Shown here: piece by piece, positions 43,210 through 52,337 of the stretch
Position numbering within the stretch: position 1 is the first letter of the stretch
Layout of the letters: each line of letters opens with the position of its first letter
From: Larkinella soli
GTDB taxonomy: Bacteria; Bacteroidota; Bacteroidia; Cytophagales; Spirosomataceae
Length of the DNA: 60,606 bases
Direction of reading: 5' to 3'
Assembly: GCF_003703975.1 (NCBI RefSeq)
Contig: NZ_QTJY01000029.1
Coordinates: forward strand, 1 to 60,606
Position numbers and translations under genes: made by a program
The notes under the pieces: model-generated
Database searches by the model: none
What the model was told of the DNA's origin: nothing
Seen by the model: the letters and a program-made list of their open reading frames with translations, nothing else

Positions 43210-44043
43210 TTATGGTCTGTTTGTTAAGGAAGTAAGCTGTTCTTCATAACGCGCGATCGTCGCGCGAAGTGTTCGGTCGTACCGATATTCCAGCCAGCGG
43301 TTTACATTCTCAAACATCTCCTTCCGGTTTTTCAGAAAAAACAGGTTCTGGTTCGAATGCACATTGCTCAGGCCGCCCCGGTGTTTGCGGTATACGCCCA
43401 TGATCTCGTCAATATAATGAATTTTTCCCTGTGCCGCCAGCTGGATTACCATCGCCCAGTCACCGGCCGCGGCCCGGTGGTGCCAGTCGGCAAAGTCCTG
43501 CTCCCTGAACATATTGCGGTACAGCGTACTGGCGGTGCCGATGAACCAGCGGTCGGCCAGCACGTCTTCAATCGTACTGTCGGCTTTCTGGTCCGGCGGG
43601 TTGAACGAATGCTCCGGCGAACCGTCTTCATAGATGACCCGCAGGTTGTGGTGACAAATGGAATAGTCGGGGTGGCTGTCCATGAAATCGACCTGTTTCT
43701 GTAGTTTCAGCGGGTCGGTCCAGTAATCGTCGCCTTCGCAGAGAGCCACGTACTCCCCCCGGCAGTCTTTCAGCAGCTTCAGCACGTTGTGGCGACCGGC
43801 AAACTCCCGGGGCTCCTGCGGCCCAAGGTTGTGAGGGTGCAGAAACGCCCGGATGCGGTCAGGGTGCCGGTCGGCATACCGGCGGATCAGGGCCGGGGCT
43901 CCGTCCGTCGAGCCGTCGTCACCGATCACAATCTCAAACGGGAAGGTGGTCTGCTGGCTCAGGGCGCCGTCGAGGGTCTGAGCGATGTACCGCTCATGGT
44001 TGAACGTCGGAACGCAAACGCTTACTTTACAGGTCGTTTCCAT
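43210..44043 (-). CDS. GT2 glycosyltransferase, 277 aa
   Basis: Starts METTCKVSVCVPTFNHERYI, with the nucleotide-binding FEIVIGDDGSTDG and the donor motif ALCEGDDYWTDPLKLQKQ. A C-terminal helical part ends EEQLTSLTNRP. It is clearly paralogous to the protein encoded at 45969-46943: both have the rare strings NPPDQKA and STIED/CTIED in the same place. Probably adds one sugar to the surface glycan made by this locus. The gap to the upstream aldo/keto reductase gene is 3 bases, so they are in one operon. Confidence 0.9.
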   Translation of the reverse strand: METTCKVSVCVPTFNHERYIAQTLDGALSQQTTFPFEIVIGDDGSTDGAPALIRRYADRHPDRIRAFLHPHNLGPQEPREFAGRHNVLKLLKDCRGEYVALCEGDDYWTDPLKLQKQVDFMDSHPDYSICHHNLRVIYEDGSPEHSFNPPDQKADSTIEDVLADRWFIGTASTLYRNMFREQDFADWHHRAAAGDWAMVIQLAAQGKIHYIDEIMGVYRKHRGGLSNVHSNQNLFFLKNRKEMFENVNRWLEYRYDRTLRATIARYEEQLTSLTNRP

Positions 44044-44046
44044 GGC

Positions 44047-45018
44047 TCAGGCTTTGGGTTTCCAGTGTTCCGGCACGTCGGGGACGGCTTCCCGGATGGC
44101 TGCGATCTGTACGGGGGATAGCGGTCCGAGTGTTTCCGCCCGGCGGTTGGCCCTCACCTGGGCTTCGTTCCGCATTCCGGGAATGACCACCGAAACCTGG
44201 GGGCTGGACAGGCAGAAGCGCAGGGCCGAAGTGGTGATCCCGCCCGGCAACGCATCGAGAAACGCCAGCTTGCGGGCGCCGGCCAGCAGCCACTGTCGGT
44301 CCCGGTCAGGCAGATAATGGCGGTATTGATCTTCCGGAAAAACCGGGTCCTGCGTGAGGTAGTTCGGATTCAGGAAACCGGATGCCAGCGGCACCCGGGC
44401 GATGAACCGATACCGGGCGGCCTGGGGCTGCGACCACAGGACATCCTCGGCCCGGCGGTCGAGGGCATTATACAGGATTTCCAGCGCCGAACCGAATCCG
44501 GCCTCCATCACCTGACGGGCTCCATATACGCTTTTCGAACTGACACCATAACTTTTGATCTTTCCTTCCCGAATCAGCCTTTCAAACGGCTCCGGATCGT
44601 AAGCGGACCAGTCGAAGGCGTCGGGCGGGCTGTGCAGCAGGAGAATGTCGAGGGTGTCGCGCTGCAACCGGCGCAGGCTGTTCTCGACCGCCTTCGGGAG
44701 GTAATCCGGCCCGAAATCCTGGCCCGGTACGCCCCCGGCGTTCAAGACGTTGCCGAATTTGGTGCAGACGGTGACCTCCTCGCCCGTACGCCCGCGAAGC
44801 GCTTTTCCGAGCAGGATTTCCGACTGGCCCTGGCCGTAACTGTCGGCGGTATCGAAAAAGCGGATTCCGTGGTCGAGGGCGGAATGGATCGCCCGGACGG
44901 TCTCCTGCTCATCGACGGCCCCCCAGCCCGTAGGCCGGCCGTTGACCACATTCGGGCCGCCAAACTGCCAGGTACCGAAGCCGATGCGGGGCTCGGGCGC
45001 GTATTGGGTTGTATTCAT
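44047..45018 (-). CDS. Aldo/keto reductase, 323 aa
   Basis: NADPH-dependent TIM-barrel oxidoreductase. The catalytic tetrad is visible: Asp and Tyr in RFFDTADSYGQGQSE, Lys in VCTKFGNVL, His in ILLLHSPPDAF. It begins with RIGFGTWQFGG and ends in VVIPGMRNEAQV, as in the AKR group that includes sugar-dehydration and rare-sugar enzymes. In this setting it may reduce a keto-sugar or an acyl chain of the glycan. Its start is nearly on top of a TATTTTTG element, which suggests a leaderless mRNA. It leads the unit AKR-GT2-GT2. Confidence 0.9.
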   Translation of the reverse strand: MNTTQYAPEPRIGFGTWQFGGPNVVNGRPTGWGAVDEQETVRAIHSALDHGIRFFDTADSYGQGQSEILLGKALRGRTGEEVTVCTKFGNVLNAGGVPGQDFGPDYLPKAVENSLRRLQRDTLDILLLHSPPDAFDWSAYDPEPFERLIREGKIKSYGVSSKSVYGARQVMEAGFGSALEILYNALDRRAEDVLWSQPQAARYRFIARVPLASGFLNPNYLTQDPVFPEDQYRHYLPDRDRQWLLAGARKLAFLDALPGGITTSALRFCLSSPQVSVVIPGMRNEAQVRANRRAETLGPLSPVQIAAIREAVPDVPEHWKPKA

Positions 45019-45023
45019 CAGGG

Positions 45024-45031
45024 CAAAAATA
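45024..45031 (-). promoter_or_regulatory. -7 element TATTTTTG for the aldo/keto reductase unit
   Basis: Minus-strand TATTTTTG ends 6 bases before the ATG, right after a terminator for the preceding gene. No -33 TTG at ideal spacing. Confidence 0.5.
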
Positions 45032-45034
45032 CGA

Positions 45035-45064
45035 AAGGCTTCTTTCCCACAGGAAAGAAGCCTT
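45035..45064 (-). terminator. Terminator after the TauD-type gene
   Basis: A perfect 13-bp stem AAGGCTTCTTTCC/GGAAAGAAGCCTT with a 4-base loop, 34 bases downstream of the TauD stop. The T-rich run that follows doubles as the next promoter. Confidence 0.75.
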
Positions 45065-45097
45065 CAATGAAATATCATACGAGCGACCGACTTCGCA

Positions 45098-45898
45098 TCA
45101 GGCCAAAGCGACAGTATGAGCCGGATTAAGAATGATTTTGCCTTTGATCAGGCTGCGCTGACCGGGGTACTCGGCAAAAAAGGCGTGACGGCCGTGCAGA
45201 ACGCGGTCATCATGGAAGAAGGCGGCTTCGCCTTTTTTCAGTTGCAGACCGTCTACCACGCCGGACTGCACGATCCGCAACTCCAGGAACTGGTGGAAAC
45301 GTTCGCACAGGGCGAGCACTTCCGCCGAGTTTTCCTTGCGGTCGATGCAGTAGTAGTTCCAGTTGGCCAGATAGCCGTCTTCATCCTCATCCAGAATCTT
45401 GCGGACCTTGCGGCTACCGCCTTTCGAGAAGACGACTTCCGTCGACAACAGTTCTTCCAGCAGATTTTCTTCGCCGTCGAGCTTCATGCATTCGACCAGC
45501 GCGGGTAAGTCGAAAAACGTGGTGGCCCCGCCGATTTTGGCCTGGGAGGCACAATAGAAAAAGTTGACGGCTTCCTCTCCGTTCAGTTCGACATAGGAGT
45601 CGTCGGTGTGCATCGGCTGGCGGGTATTGCTCGAACGATACCGGTCGGGGATGTTGGGGTCGAAAGTGATGTCGATCCAGCGGTTACCGGTCGCTTTACC
45701 CGTGGCGATGTCCTCGTCGGCAGCGTGGATGCGGCCGATGGTTTCGGACAGTTGGCTGTAAAATTCATGAACCTGGTCGACCGGCGTATTGGAGGGGAAG
45801 TCTGCCAGGTGAACCAGTTTACTGGATAAAACGGCTTCTTTTACGTTCTGAATAGTTTCTTCAGGCGTCGTGTAAGTAACTCGCTGAAAGTAGTTCAT
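45098..45898 (-). CDS. TauD/TfdA-type Fe(II)/2-oxoglutarate oxygenase, 266 aa
   Basis: Oxygenase with an intact iron triad H97-x-D99 (RQPMHTDDSYV) and distal H235 (DDRVLHGRHAF), and the 2-oxoglutarate Arg at 248 (PGQRSLIKG). About the size of the family. It has no signal peptide. Being inside a glycan locus, it could hydroxylate a sugar, a lipid carrier-linked sugar or an amino-acyl substituent; this is inference. A single-gene unit, with its own candidate promoter and terminator. Confidence 0.88.
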   Translation of the reverse strand: MNYFQRVTYTTPEETIQNVKEAVLSSKLVHLADFPSNTPVDQVHEFYSQLSETIGRIHAADEDIATGKATGNRWIDITFDPNIPDRYRSSNTRQPMHTDDSYVELNGEEAVNFFYCASQAKIGGATTFFDLPALVECMKLDGEENLLEELLSTEVVFSKGGSRKVRKILDEDEDGYLANWNYYCIDRKENSAEVLALCERFHQFLELRIVQSGVVDGLQLKKGEAAFFHDDRVLHGRHAFFAEYPGQRSLIKGKIILNPAHTVALA

Positions 45899-45948
45899 CG
45901 TCGTAGCTAAGTTATTTGAATGACTATTAAATACCTCACAATCAATTT

Positions 45949-45956
45949 CAAAAATA
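45949..45956 (-). promoter_or_regulatory. Candidate -7 element before the TauD-type gene
   Basis: Minus-strand TATTTTTG, 50 bases before the ATG at 45898, in an AT-rich gap. Confidence 0.4.
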
Positions 45957-45968
45957 CTAAAACTAGCA

Positions 45969-46943
45969 TTATGGGTTTAAACTTTTTCTTAATCGGTAGA
46001 TCCCGATCGCCAGGGCGCTGTAGACCCGTCCAAGTACCGGCGGCACCACATGATCACGGAGGATCTCGCGGGTTTCCTGCCGGCCGGGCGAGCCCAGACG
46101 AAGGTATTTCAGCGCCATCAGGTTCTTCGGATAATAGGAGTTGCGGTATTGCTGGCTGTGCAGCATCTTCTTGTAATATCGGGCTATATTCTTTTTCAGC
46201 AAGGGGTCGAACTGGTAGTTCAGTTCCTGATTGATGCCCTTGTACATCTCGATCCGGTTCTTCAGGAAACGGGCGTCGTCTTCACGGTCGGCGAAGCTGG
46301 AGCCGTTGCGGTTTTTGCGGTAGACGGACATGACATCCGGCAGGTAACCGATTTTGCCGTACTTCGCCAGCAGCACGTAACGCGGAATATCCCCACTCAT
46401 CGACTTCTTGAACCAATCGGGGTATTCTTTGATCACGTTGCGGAACATCACGCTCGAAGTCGCCATGAACCAGATTTCATCCTCGCCGATCAGGTCCTCG
46501 ATCGTACAGACCGCCTTCTGATCGGGGGGGTTCAGCTCCTGTGAGGGCGAGCCGTCTTCCCAGGTAATGAGGGCATTGTGAAAGCAGGTGGAAAAATCGG
46601 GATGGGCCTGTAGAAAATCGACCTGTTTCTGTAGTTTGAGCGGATCGGTCCAGTAGTCGTCGCCGTCCATGGCGGCAATGAATTCCCCTTTGGCCAGCCG
46701 GTAGGTAGCCAGGGTATTGAACAGCCCGTTCTGCCCCATATTGTGGGGATGCAGCACGGGCCGGATCAGATCCGGGTACCGGTTGGCGTAATCGGTGATC
46801 AGCTCACGGGTACCGTCTTTCGAAAAATCGTCGCCGATCAGAATTTCGAACGGAAAGTTCGTTTTCTGACTGACAACGCTCTCGATGGCCTCCCCGATGA
46901 AATTGACCTGGTTATAAGTGATGATGCAAACGCTGACTTTCAT
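45969..46943 (-). CDS. GT2 glycosyltransferase, 324 aa
   Basis: Starts MKVSVCIITYNQVNFIGEAI, with FPFEILIGDDFSKDGTRELI and the donor-site AAMDGDDYWTDPLKLQKQ. The C-terminal extension of ~100 residues is basic and helical and ends with a weakly hydrophobic segment (VLGRVYSALAIGIYRLRK). It is a paralogue of the GT2 encoded at 43210-44043, with NPPDQKAVCTIEDL in common, so the two probably add similar sugars or arose by duplication within the locus. A terminator lies just upstream, so this gene likely has its own promoter. Confidence 0.9.
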   Translation of the reverse strand: MKVSVCIITYNQVNFIGEAIESVVSQKTNFPFEILIGDDFSKDGTRELITDYANRYPDLIRPVLHPHNMGQNGLFNTLATYRLAKGEFIAAMDGDDYWTDPLKLQKQVDFLQAHPDFSTCFHNALITWEDGSPSQELNPPDQKAVCTIEDLIGEDEIWFMATSSVMFRNVIKEYPDWFKKSMSGDIPRYVLLAKYGKIGYLPDVMSVYRKNRNGSSFADREDDARFLKNRIEMYKGINQELNYQFDPLLKKNIARYYKKMLHSQQYRNSYYPKNLMALKYLRLGSPGRQETREILRDHVVPPVLGRVYSALAIGIYRLRKSLNP

Positions 46944-46958
46944 TGCCGGCTGGCTCTC

Positions 46959-46988
46959 AAAAGAGCGGGCCGGACAAGCCGGCCGCTC
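46959..46988 (-). terminator. Terminator after the PhyH gene
   Basis: GAGCGGCCGG/CCGGCCCGCTC stem (one bulged base), 5-base loop, followed on the minus strand by TTTT; 12 bases after the PhyH stop. Confidence 0.7.
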
Positions 46989-47000
46989 CGGAAAACCGTC

Positions 47001-47825
47001 TTATGCGTAAACCTCTTTGATCTGACTGGCCGACGGGAAGTCCGGCGTAACCAGTTCTTCCTGGGGCTTATATATATAAGGCATCGGAAAACCGCGCTCG
47101 ATGAAGGTCGGCTCGGTCAGATTGTTGTAACGAAGCTGAACGGACCAGCGAATGTTGCGGCTGACGTTGTTACCGGAACGGTGAACCAGGAAGGCCGAGA
47201 AAATCAGCACGTCACCGACCTCATATTCGGTCTGGATGAAATCTTCATCTTTCAGATTGTCAGTAATATAACCCGAATAACCGGTGGTGTTGGCCTGCAT
47301 CAGGCCCGCTGTATGGCTGCCGGGAATGACCTGCAGGGCGCCGATTTCCTCCCCGGCCGGAACCATCGGGAACCAGACTACCACGCTGTCGAGCGAACCC
47401 TGGCCGGTCCGCCAGTCCTGGTGAGCGCCGAGTTTCCAGTGGGTGCTGCCGTCTTTGGACAGGAAGCGGCTGTTGAACTGCATGGCCGGGCGAACGGCAA
47501 TCACGGGTTTTTCGATGCCGACCCCTTTCACCAGATTCAGGATTTCGTCGCTGACGCCGAGTTTGTGCAGCAGAACGGTATGCTGGACGGTTTTGCCGGT
47601 GCTGACGAAGGCGTTGAAATCCTTTTCAAAAAATTCGAACATGGCCTGCTCGAACTCGTCCCGGTTTTCAACGTCCACGCTGCGGCCCAGCACATGGTTG
47701 ATCTGGATGGCGAAGATTTCGCGGGCTTCGCGGTAGATCGCTTCAACGGTTTCCTTGTTAAGGGTATTCTTCAGCAGGAGATACCCGTCTTTCTTGTATT
47801 GTTCGATTTGTTCAGCCGATAACAT
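47001..47825 (-). CDS. Phytanoyl-CoA dioxygenase (PhyH)-family oxygenase, 274 aa
   Basis: Fe(II)/2-oxoglutarate oxygenase, unrelated in sequence detail to the TauD-type protein two genes on. Iron site H135-x-D137 (LGAHQDWRTG) with H215 (AFLVHRSGNN) and the 2-oxoglutarate Arg at 226 (RNIRWSVQLRY). The double-stranded beta-helix core is complete, so it should be active. PhyH proteins also hydroxylate sugars, nucleosides and small metabolites in biosynthetic clusters. Last gene of the epimerase-methyltransferase-propeller-PhyH unit. The substrate is unknown. Confidence 0.9.
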   Translation of the reverse strand: MLSAEQIEQYKKDGYLLLKNTLNKETVEAIYREAREIFAIQINHVLGRSVDVENRDEFEQAMFEFFEKDFNAFVSTGKTVQHTVLLHKLGVSDEILNLVKGVGIEKPVIAVRPAMQFNSRFLSKDGSTHWKLGAHQDWRTGQGSLDSVVVWFPMVPAGEEIGALQVIPGSHTAGLMQANTTGYSGYITDNLKDEDFIQTEYEVGDVLIFSAFLVHRSGNNVSRNIRWSVQLRYNNLTEPTFIERGFPMPYIYKPQEELVTPDFPSASQIKEVYA

Positions 47826-47923
47826 TGCGATTGTAGTTTAGTGGTTCGGATGAGATAGCGTTGATCTGTCAGAATTGACAGCACAAAGAACGTGCTTCGC
47901 CGGCAATCGCAACATGACGTGGA

Positions 47924-48877
47924 TCAGTCTTCCCAAACGGCATATCCGAAACCCGACGCACCGAAACCGTTTCCGTTATACAACAAATATTTCTTGCCCT
48001 TATGTTCATAGTAGTGTGCATATCCGATCATAAGGTAATCAAAATCATCAGGATTATCGGACATTTGGATACCTACCAGATGATCTTTTCTTTCCCAGTT
48101 CACCCCGTCCGCGGACTCGGCGTAACCCAGCCGGTAGGCCTGATTTCGGTCAGTCCGGTAGTCGCGGGTGTGGCGATAGGAATAATACATTTTGTAGATC
48201 CCGTTTTGTTTGAACACACTCGGCCGGCCGACGGCGTGCAGGAAATCGTCGAAATCGAGCGTCGGAATATCGCTGATCTCCCAGTTGATCCCGTCTTTCG
48301 AGACGGCGGACTGGCAACGGTAGAACGGTTCGGGATAGCCGTGAATGTATTCGCACTTATGCCCGGAGATGTACCACATCCGCCAGGTGCCGTCGTCTTC
48401 GCGGATCACGGACGGCTGCCCGGCCCAGATCGGGTTCTTGATGTTCCGATCCATCACCGGACCGCGGAACATCTTTTTGAACGTCAGGCCCCCGTCCGTA
48501 CTGACCGACAGCCCGACGGACAGGCGGTAGGAGTTCCAGGTCCGGTTCCAGCCGGTGTAATACAGCCAGATGTCTCCGTTGGGCATGTCGACGAACCAGG
48601 CCGGCATGGCGCCGGTTTCGTCGTATTCGCCCGGGCCGCCCAGTTCGAGGACGGAGCGGTGGTGAATGTTCAGAATGTTGGTCGGGTCGTCGTAATCGAC
48701 GTCGATGAACGTCGGCCGCGACTGCACCTTATCGTCCCGCGATGAAAAATAAATGCGGAGAAAATCGGGATGTTTATAGGCGAACGGTACCTGTGCGTGC
48801 GTCCGGCTGTGGGCCAGCGTACCGTCCGGTTTATAGATGACTCCTTTCTTGATCCAGGCCATTCGTGTAGTGGGCAA
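47924..48877 (-). CDS. Five-bladed beta-propeller glycosidase-like protein (GH43/GH32-type fold), 317 aa
   Basis: Repeating blades with D/N-G-x-W and YYSxR patterns: DIWLYYTGWNRTWNSYRLSV, DGTWRMWYISGHKCEY, GIYKMYYSYRHTRDYRTD, SADGVNWERKD, GKKYLLYNGNGFGASGFG. Such proteins fall in the five-bladed propeller superfamily of GH43, GH32 and GH130-like enzymes. No signal peptide, so it is cytoplasmic, odd for a degradative enzyme; it could be a phosphorylase, a glycan-trimming or a transfer enzyme acting during synthesis. Catalytic residues cannot be assigned with confidence from sequence alone. It sits between the methyltransferase and PhyH genes. Confidence 0.75.
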   Translation of the reverse strand: MPTTRMAWIKKGVIYKPDGTLAHSRTHAQVPFAYKHPDFLRIYFSSRDDKVQSRPTFIDVDYDDPTNILNIHHRSVLELGGPGEYDETGAMPAWFVDMPNGDIWLYYTGWNRTWNSYRLSVGLSVSTDGGLTFKKMFRGPVMDRNIKNPIWAGQPSVIREDDGTWRMWYISGHKCEYIHGYPEPFYRCQSAVSKDGINWEISDIPTLDFDDFLHAVGRPSVFKQNGIYKMYYSYRHTRDYRTDRNQAYRLGYAESADGVNWERKDHLVGIQMSDNPDDFDYLMIGYAHYYEHKGKKYLLYNGNGFGASGFGYAVWED

Positions 48878-48895
48878 TCGGTACTGTGCCGCCGG

Positions 48896-49783
48896 TTATT
48901 GAGCTGCTTTTTCGGCGCGGGCCCGCCAGTTATCTACAAAATCCTTGCCGGGCATCGGCAAATCAATATCAACTTCCGGCGCTTTTTCGCCAACGGTATA
49001 CTCCATGACGTAGAAAGCGTTGCCGAAAATATAATGCAGCTTGAAATTCAGCGCATTGGCCGGAACGTCTTCCAGCGGCACTTCGGCCCGGAACAGGGGA
49101 TTGGCTTTCCGCAGCGTGGCATATGAGGGCCGGTTCCGCAGCCAGGGAGCGATGCTTTCATCCCCGATCACGACCTTTCCGCCCGGCTTGACGACGCGCG
49201 TCATCTCCTCGAACGCCTGTTTGCGCTCCGAGAAGGTGTTGATGCCGCCGAAGTGGAACAGGGCGTCGAATGCGCCGTCGGCAAAAGGCAGGTAGGAGCC
49301 GTTGGCCAGCAGAAAGTGAATGTCGACCGACTTGGACTGAAGTTTCTCCGTCGCCAGCCGCAGCATATTGGGCGAAAGATCGGAAAGAACGGCCGTACCG
49401 CCGGGCGTGACCTGGTCGATGATGAGGGCGGAGTCCTTGCCGGTTCCGGCGCCGACTTCCAGCACCGTCATCCCCGGTTTGAGTTCCAGCAGGCCGATCA
49501 TGAACCGGCGGGTGGCGGCTTCGTCGGAGTGGTCGAGGGTTTCGAACACCCACGAAACGCCCCGGTCGTAGCGCTGCGAAGCGGCCGCCTGATCGTACAG
49601 ATACTGTTCGCGGGCGTCTTCGGCCAGCAGTTCCTTCGGATACAGGGCGTTGATGATGCCGCCTTCCAGCACTTCGTAGGTAGTTCCGCCCTGGCTTGTC
49701 AGGGTTTTCTGATCGTCGGAAAGCGTAAGAGGTGTCCGGTCTTTCGGATCAACCAGTGAAAGCATAAATTCTTGAGGTGTCAT
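48896..49783 (-). CDS. SAM-dependent class I methyltransferase with Trm112-like N-terminus, 295 aa
   Basis: SAM site VLEVGAGTGKDSALIIDQV (about 107-125), with acidic strand end AVLSDLSPNML, and motif LLANGSYLPFADGAFDAL and LFHFGGINTF. Residues 1-50 (MLSLVDPKDRTPLTLSD, GTTYEVLEGGIINAL) look like a Trm112-like zinc-free lead domain. Probably methylates a sugar or lipid intermediate of the glycan. It follows the epimerase gene by 30 bases and precedes the propeller gene by 18, all on one strand. Confidence 0.9.
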   Translation of the reverse strand: MTPQEFMLSLVDPKDRTPLTLSDDQKTLTSQGGTTYEVLEGGIINALYPKELLAEDAREQYLYDQAAASQRYDRGVSWVFETLDHSDEAATRRFMIGLLELKPGMTVLEVGAGTGKDSALIIDQVTPGGTAVLSDLSPNMLRLATEKLQSKSVDIHFLLANGSYLPFADGAFDALFHFGGINTFSERKQAFEEMTRVVKPGGKVVIGDESIAPWLRNRPSYATLRKANPLFRAEVPLEDVPANALNFKLHYIFGNAFYVMEYTVGEKAPEVDIDLPMPGKDFVDNWRARAEKAAQ

Positions 49784-49813
49784 TCTGTGTTCGGACGCAA
49801 AAGGAGCTAAAAG

Positions 49814-50887
<1,074 letters not shown>

Positions 50888-51007
50888 AATGACAGCTGTT
50901 TACAAGAAAAATACAAATCTTGAGTATGGATCAAATTAAGATACGGGTAAGGGTGTCCGGGCAATGCATCACGCTTTTTAGCGGTTGAGAATCTGGACAC
51001 TGAAGCG

Positions 51008-51015
51008 CAAAGTTA
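51008..51015 (-). promoter_or_regulatory. Candidate -7 element before the epimerase unit
   Basis: Minus-strand TAACTTTG, about 120 bases upstream of the epimerase ATG. No -33 TTG at the best distance. Confidence 0.35.
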
Positions 51016-51077
51016 TACGGAATTTGGACAAACACCTTTCCATTAACTAAAAAGCCGGATGCCGTTTCACAAATCTA

Positions 51078-51122
51078 ATAAAACTCTCCGAATTCGGTTT
51101 TCTCCACCGAAGGGGGAGAGTT
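51078..51122 (-). terminator. Terminator after the upstream GT2 gene
   Basis: AACTCTCC/GGAGAGTT outer stem with an inner TTCGG/CCGAA stem; on the minus strand it is followed by TTATT. The stop codon of the GT2 gene lies in its edge, so this gene is separated from the epimerase unit. Confidence 0.7.
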
Positions 51123-51861
51123 ATTTCAGCAGCCGCCATCGGACGATTCCCCAGCGGTGCAGACGGTAGAGAAGTGATACTTTCAGAACGCCCAGCCCGT
51201 AGATGCTGCTGCGCCGGAAATTGATCGAGGAAGCTTCCTCGAAATACTTGGTAGGGCAGGTCACTTCACCAATTTCAAACCCCTTGTTGAAAATCTGGGC
51301 GATCATCTCGTTGTCGAAAATAAAATCGTCCGAGTTGTGCGTAAAGTCCAGACTTCGAAGCACTTCGCCCGAGAAGGCGCGGTAGCCGGTATGGTATTCG
51401 GACAGCTTCTGGTTCATCAGAATGTTCTGCGTCAGCGTCAGAAACCGGTTGGCGATGTATTTGTAGAGAGGCATCCCGCCTTTCAGCGCTCCTTTGCCCA
51501 GAATCCGGGAACCGAACACGACCGGATACAGCCCCTGGCCGATCAGGCTGACCATGGCCCCGATCAGTTTAGGCGTGTACTGATAATCCGGGTGCAGCAT
51601 CACCACGACGTCGGCCTGGAGTTCGAGGGCCTTCCGGTAGCAGGATTTCTGATTTCCGCCGTAGCCCTTGTTCTTTTCATGACGGATGATATGGACGATG
51701 CCCAGCCGCTGGGCTTCCGCCACGGTATTGTCGGGACTGGCGTCGTCGACCAGAATGACGTCGTCCACCAGATCAAAGGGGATTTCCCGGTAGGTTCGTT
51801 CGAGGGTCAGGGCTGCCCGGTAGGCGGGCAGCACCACAACGACCTTCTTTCCATTGTACAT
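51121..51861 (-). CDS. GT2 glycosyltransferase, polyprenyl-phosphate-sugar-like, 246 aa
   Basis: From ATG 51861: KVVVVLPAYRAALTLERTYR, nucleotide contacts VILVDDASPDNTVAEAQRLG, HEKNKGYGGNQKSCYRKAL, acidic motif VVMLHPDYQYTP, then VFGSRILGKGALKGGMPLYK and the late FNKGFEIGEVTCPTKYFEEA. It lacks a membrane extension. This is the group that often makes polyprenyl-linked sugars. An upstream in-frame ATG at 51903 adds 14 unlikely residues. It is probably the first enzyme of the locus on this strand, but in its own unit. Confidence 0.88.
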   Translation of the reverse strand: MYNGKKVVVVLPAYRAALTLERTYREIPFDLVDDVILVDDASPDNTVAEAQRLGIVHIIRHEKNKGYGGNQKSCYRKALELQADVVVMLHPDYQYTPKLIGAMVSLIGQGLYPVVFGSRILGKGALKGGMPLYKYIANRFLTLTQNILMNQKLSEYHTGYRAFSGEVLRSLDFTHNSDDFIFDNEMIAQIFNKGFEIGEVTCPTKYFEEASSINFRRSSIYGLGVLKVSLLYRLHRWGIVRWRLLK

Positions 51862-51949
51862 AGGGCCAGCTTGAAGAAGAAGTCCGGCGGATAACCGTAT
51901 CATGTAGACGCCGGAAGAATATCCCCGTCACATCGATTGGGAACTGGAT

Positions 51950-51991
51950 AAAAAAAAAGTAGCCTTGCAGTCTTTTCGAAGGCAGGGCTAC
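51950..51991 (-). terminator. Terminator after the small lipoprotein gene
   Basis: GTAGCCCTGC/GCAAGGCTAC stem (one G-T pair), 13-base loop, then nine T on the minus strand; 27 bases after the lipoprotein stop. Confidence 0.9.
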
Positions 51992-52018
51992 CGGAAAGTG
52001 AAGAAGAATACGGGCCGA

Positions 52019-52267
52019 TCAGTTGCCCTGAACGTTCCCCTGACCAAACAGCTTCTGACGGATTTTCGCCGTGCGCTGGTCCAGTTCCGGGCGGGCCGTA
52101 TACTTGTAATTCGACTGCACGGCCGGTGAATCCAGACCCGGTCCGTAAACGTACTTGTCGCCTTCACGGTAATCCCGCTGGCGGATCGTATTGTATCTCT
52201 GGTAATCGCAGGAAGACAGGGATGCAACTGCCAGCACTAATATTCCTTTAGACAAAAGCCCTTTCAT
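52019..52267 (-). CDS. Small lipoprotein, 82 aa
   Basis: Signal with lipobox LAVASLSSC, then Asp at +2 (CDYQRYN), so it is likely lipidated. The mature ~62 residues are Tyr- and Arg-rich (TIRQRDYREGDKYVYGPGLD) and end in KLFGQGNVQGN. No known domain. Alone in its unit with a strong terminator. Function unknown; possibly an envelope or gliding-related lipoprotein. Confidence 0.8.
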   Translation of the reverse strand: MKGLLSKGILVLAVASLSSCDYQRYNTIRQRDYREGDKYVYGPGLDSPAVQSNYKYTARPELDQRTAKIRQKLFGQGNVQGN

Positions 52268-52337
52268 ACAGTCGGTTTACGAAAATTCCCCACAAAAATA
52301 TATTGCACCGGCTAATTCGCCAAAAATACTTTCGACA

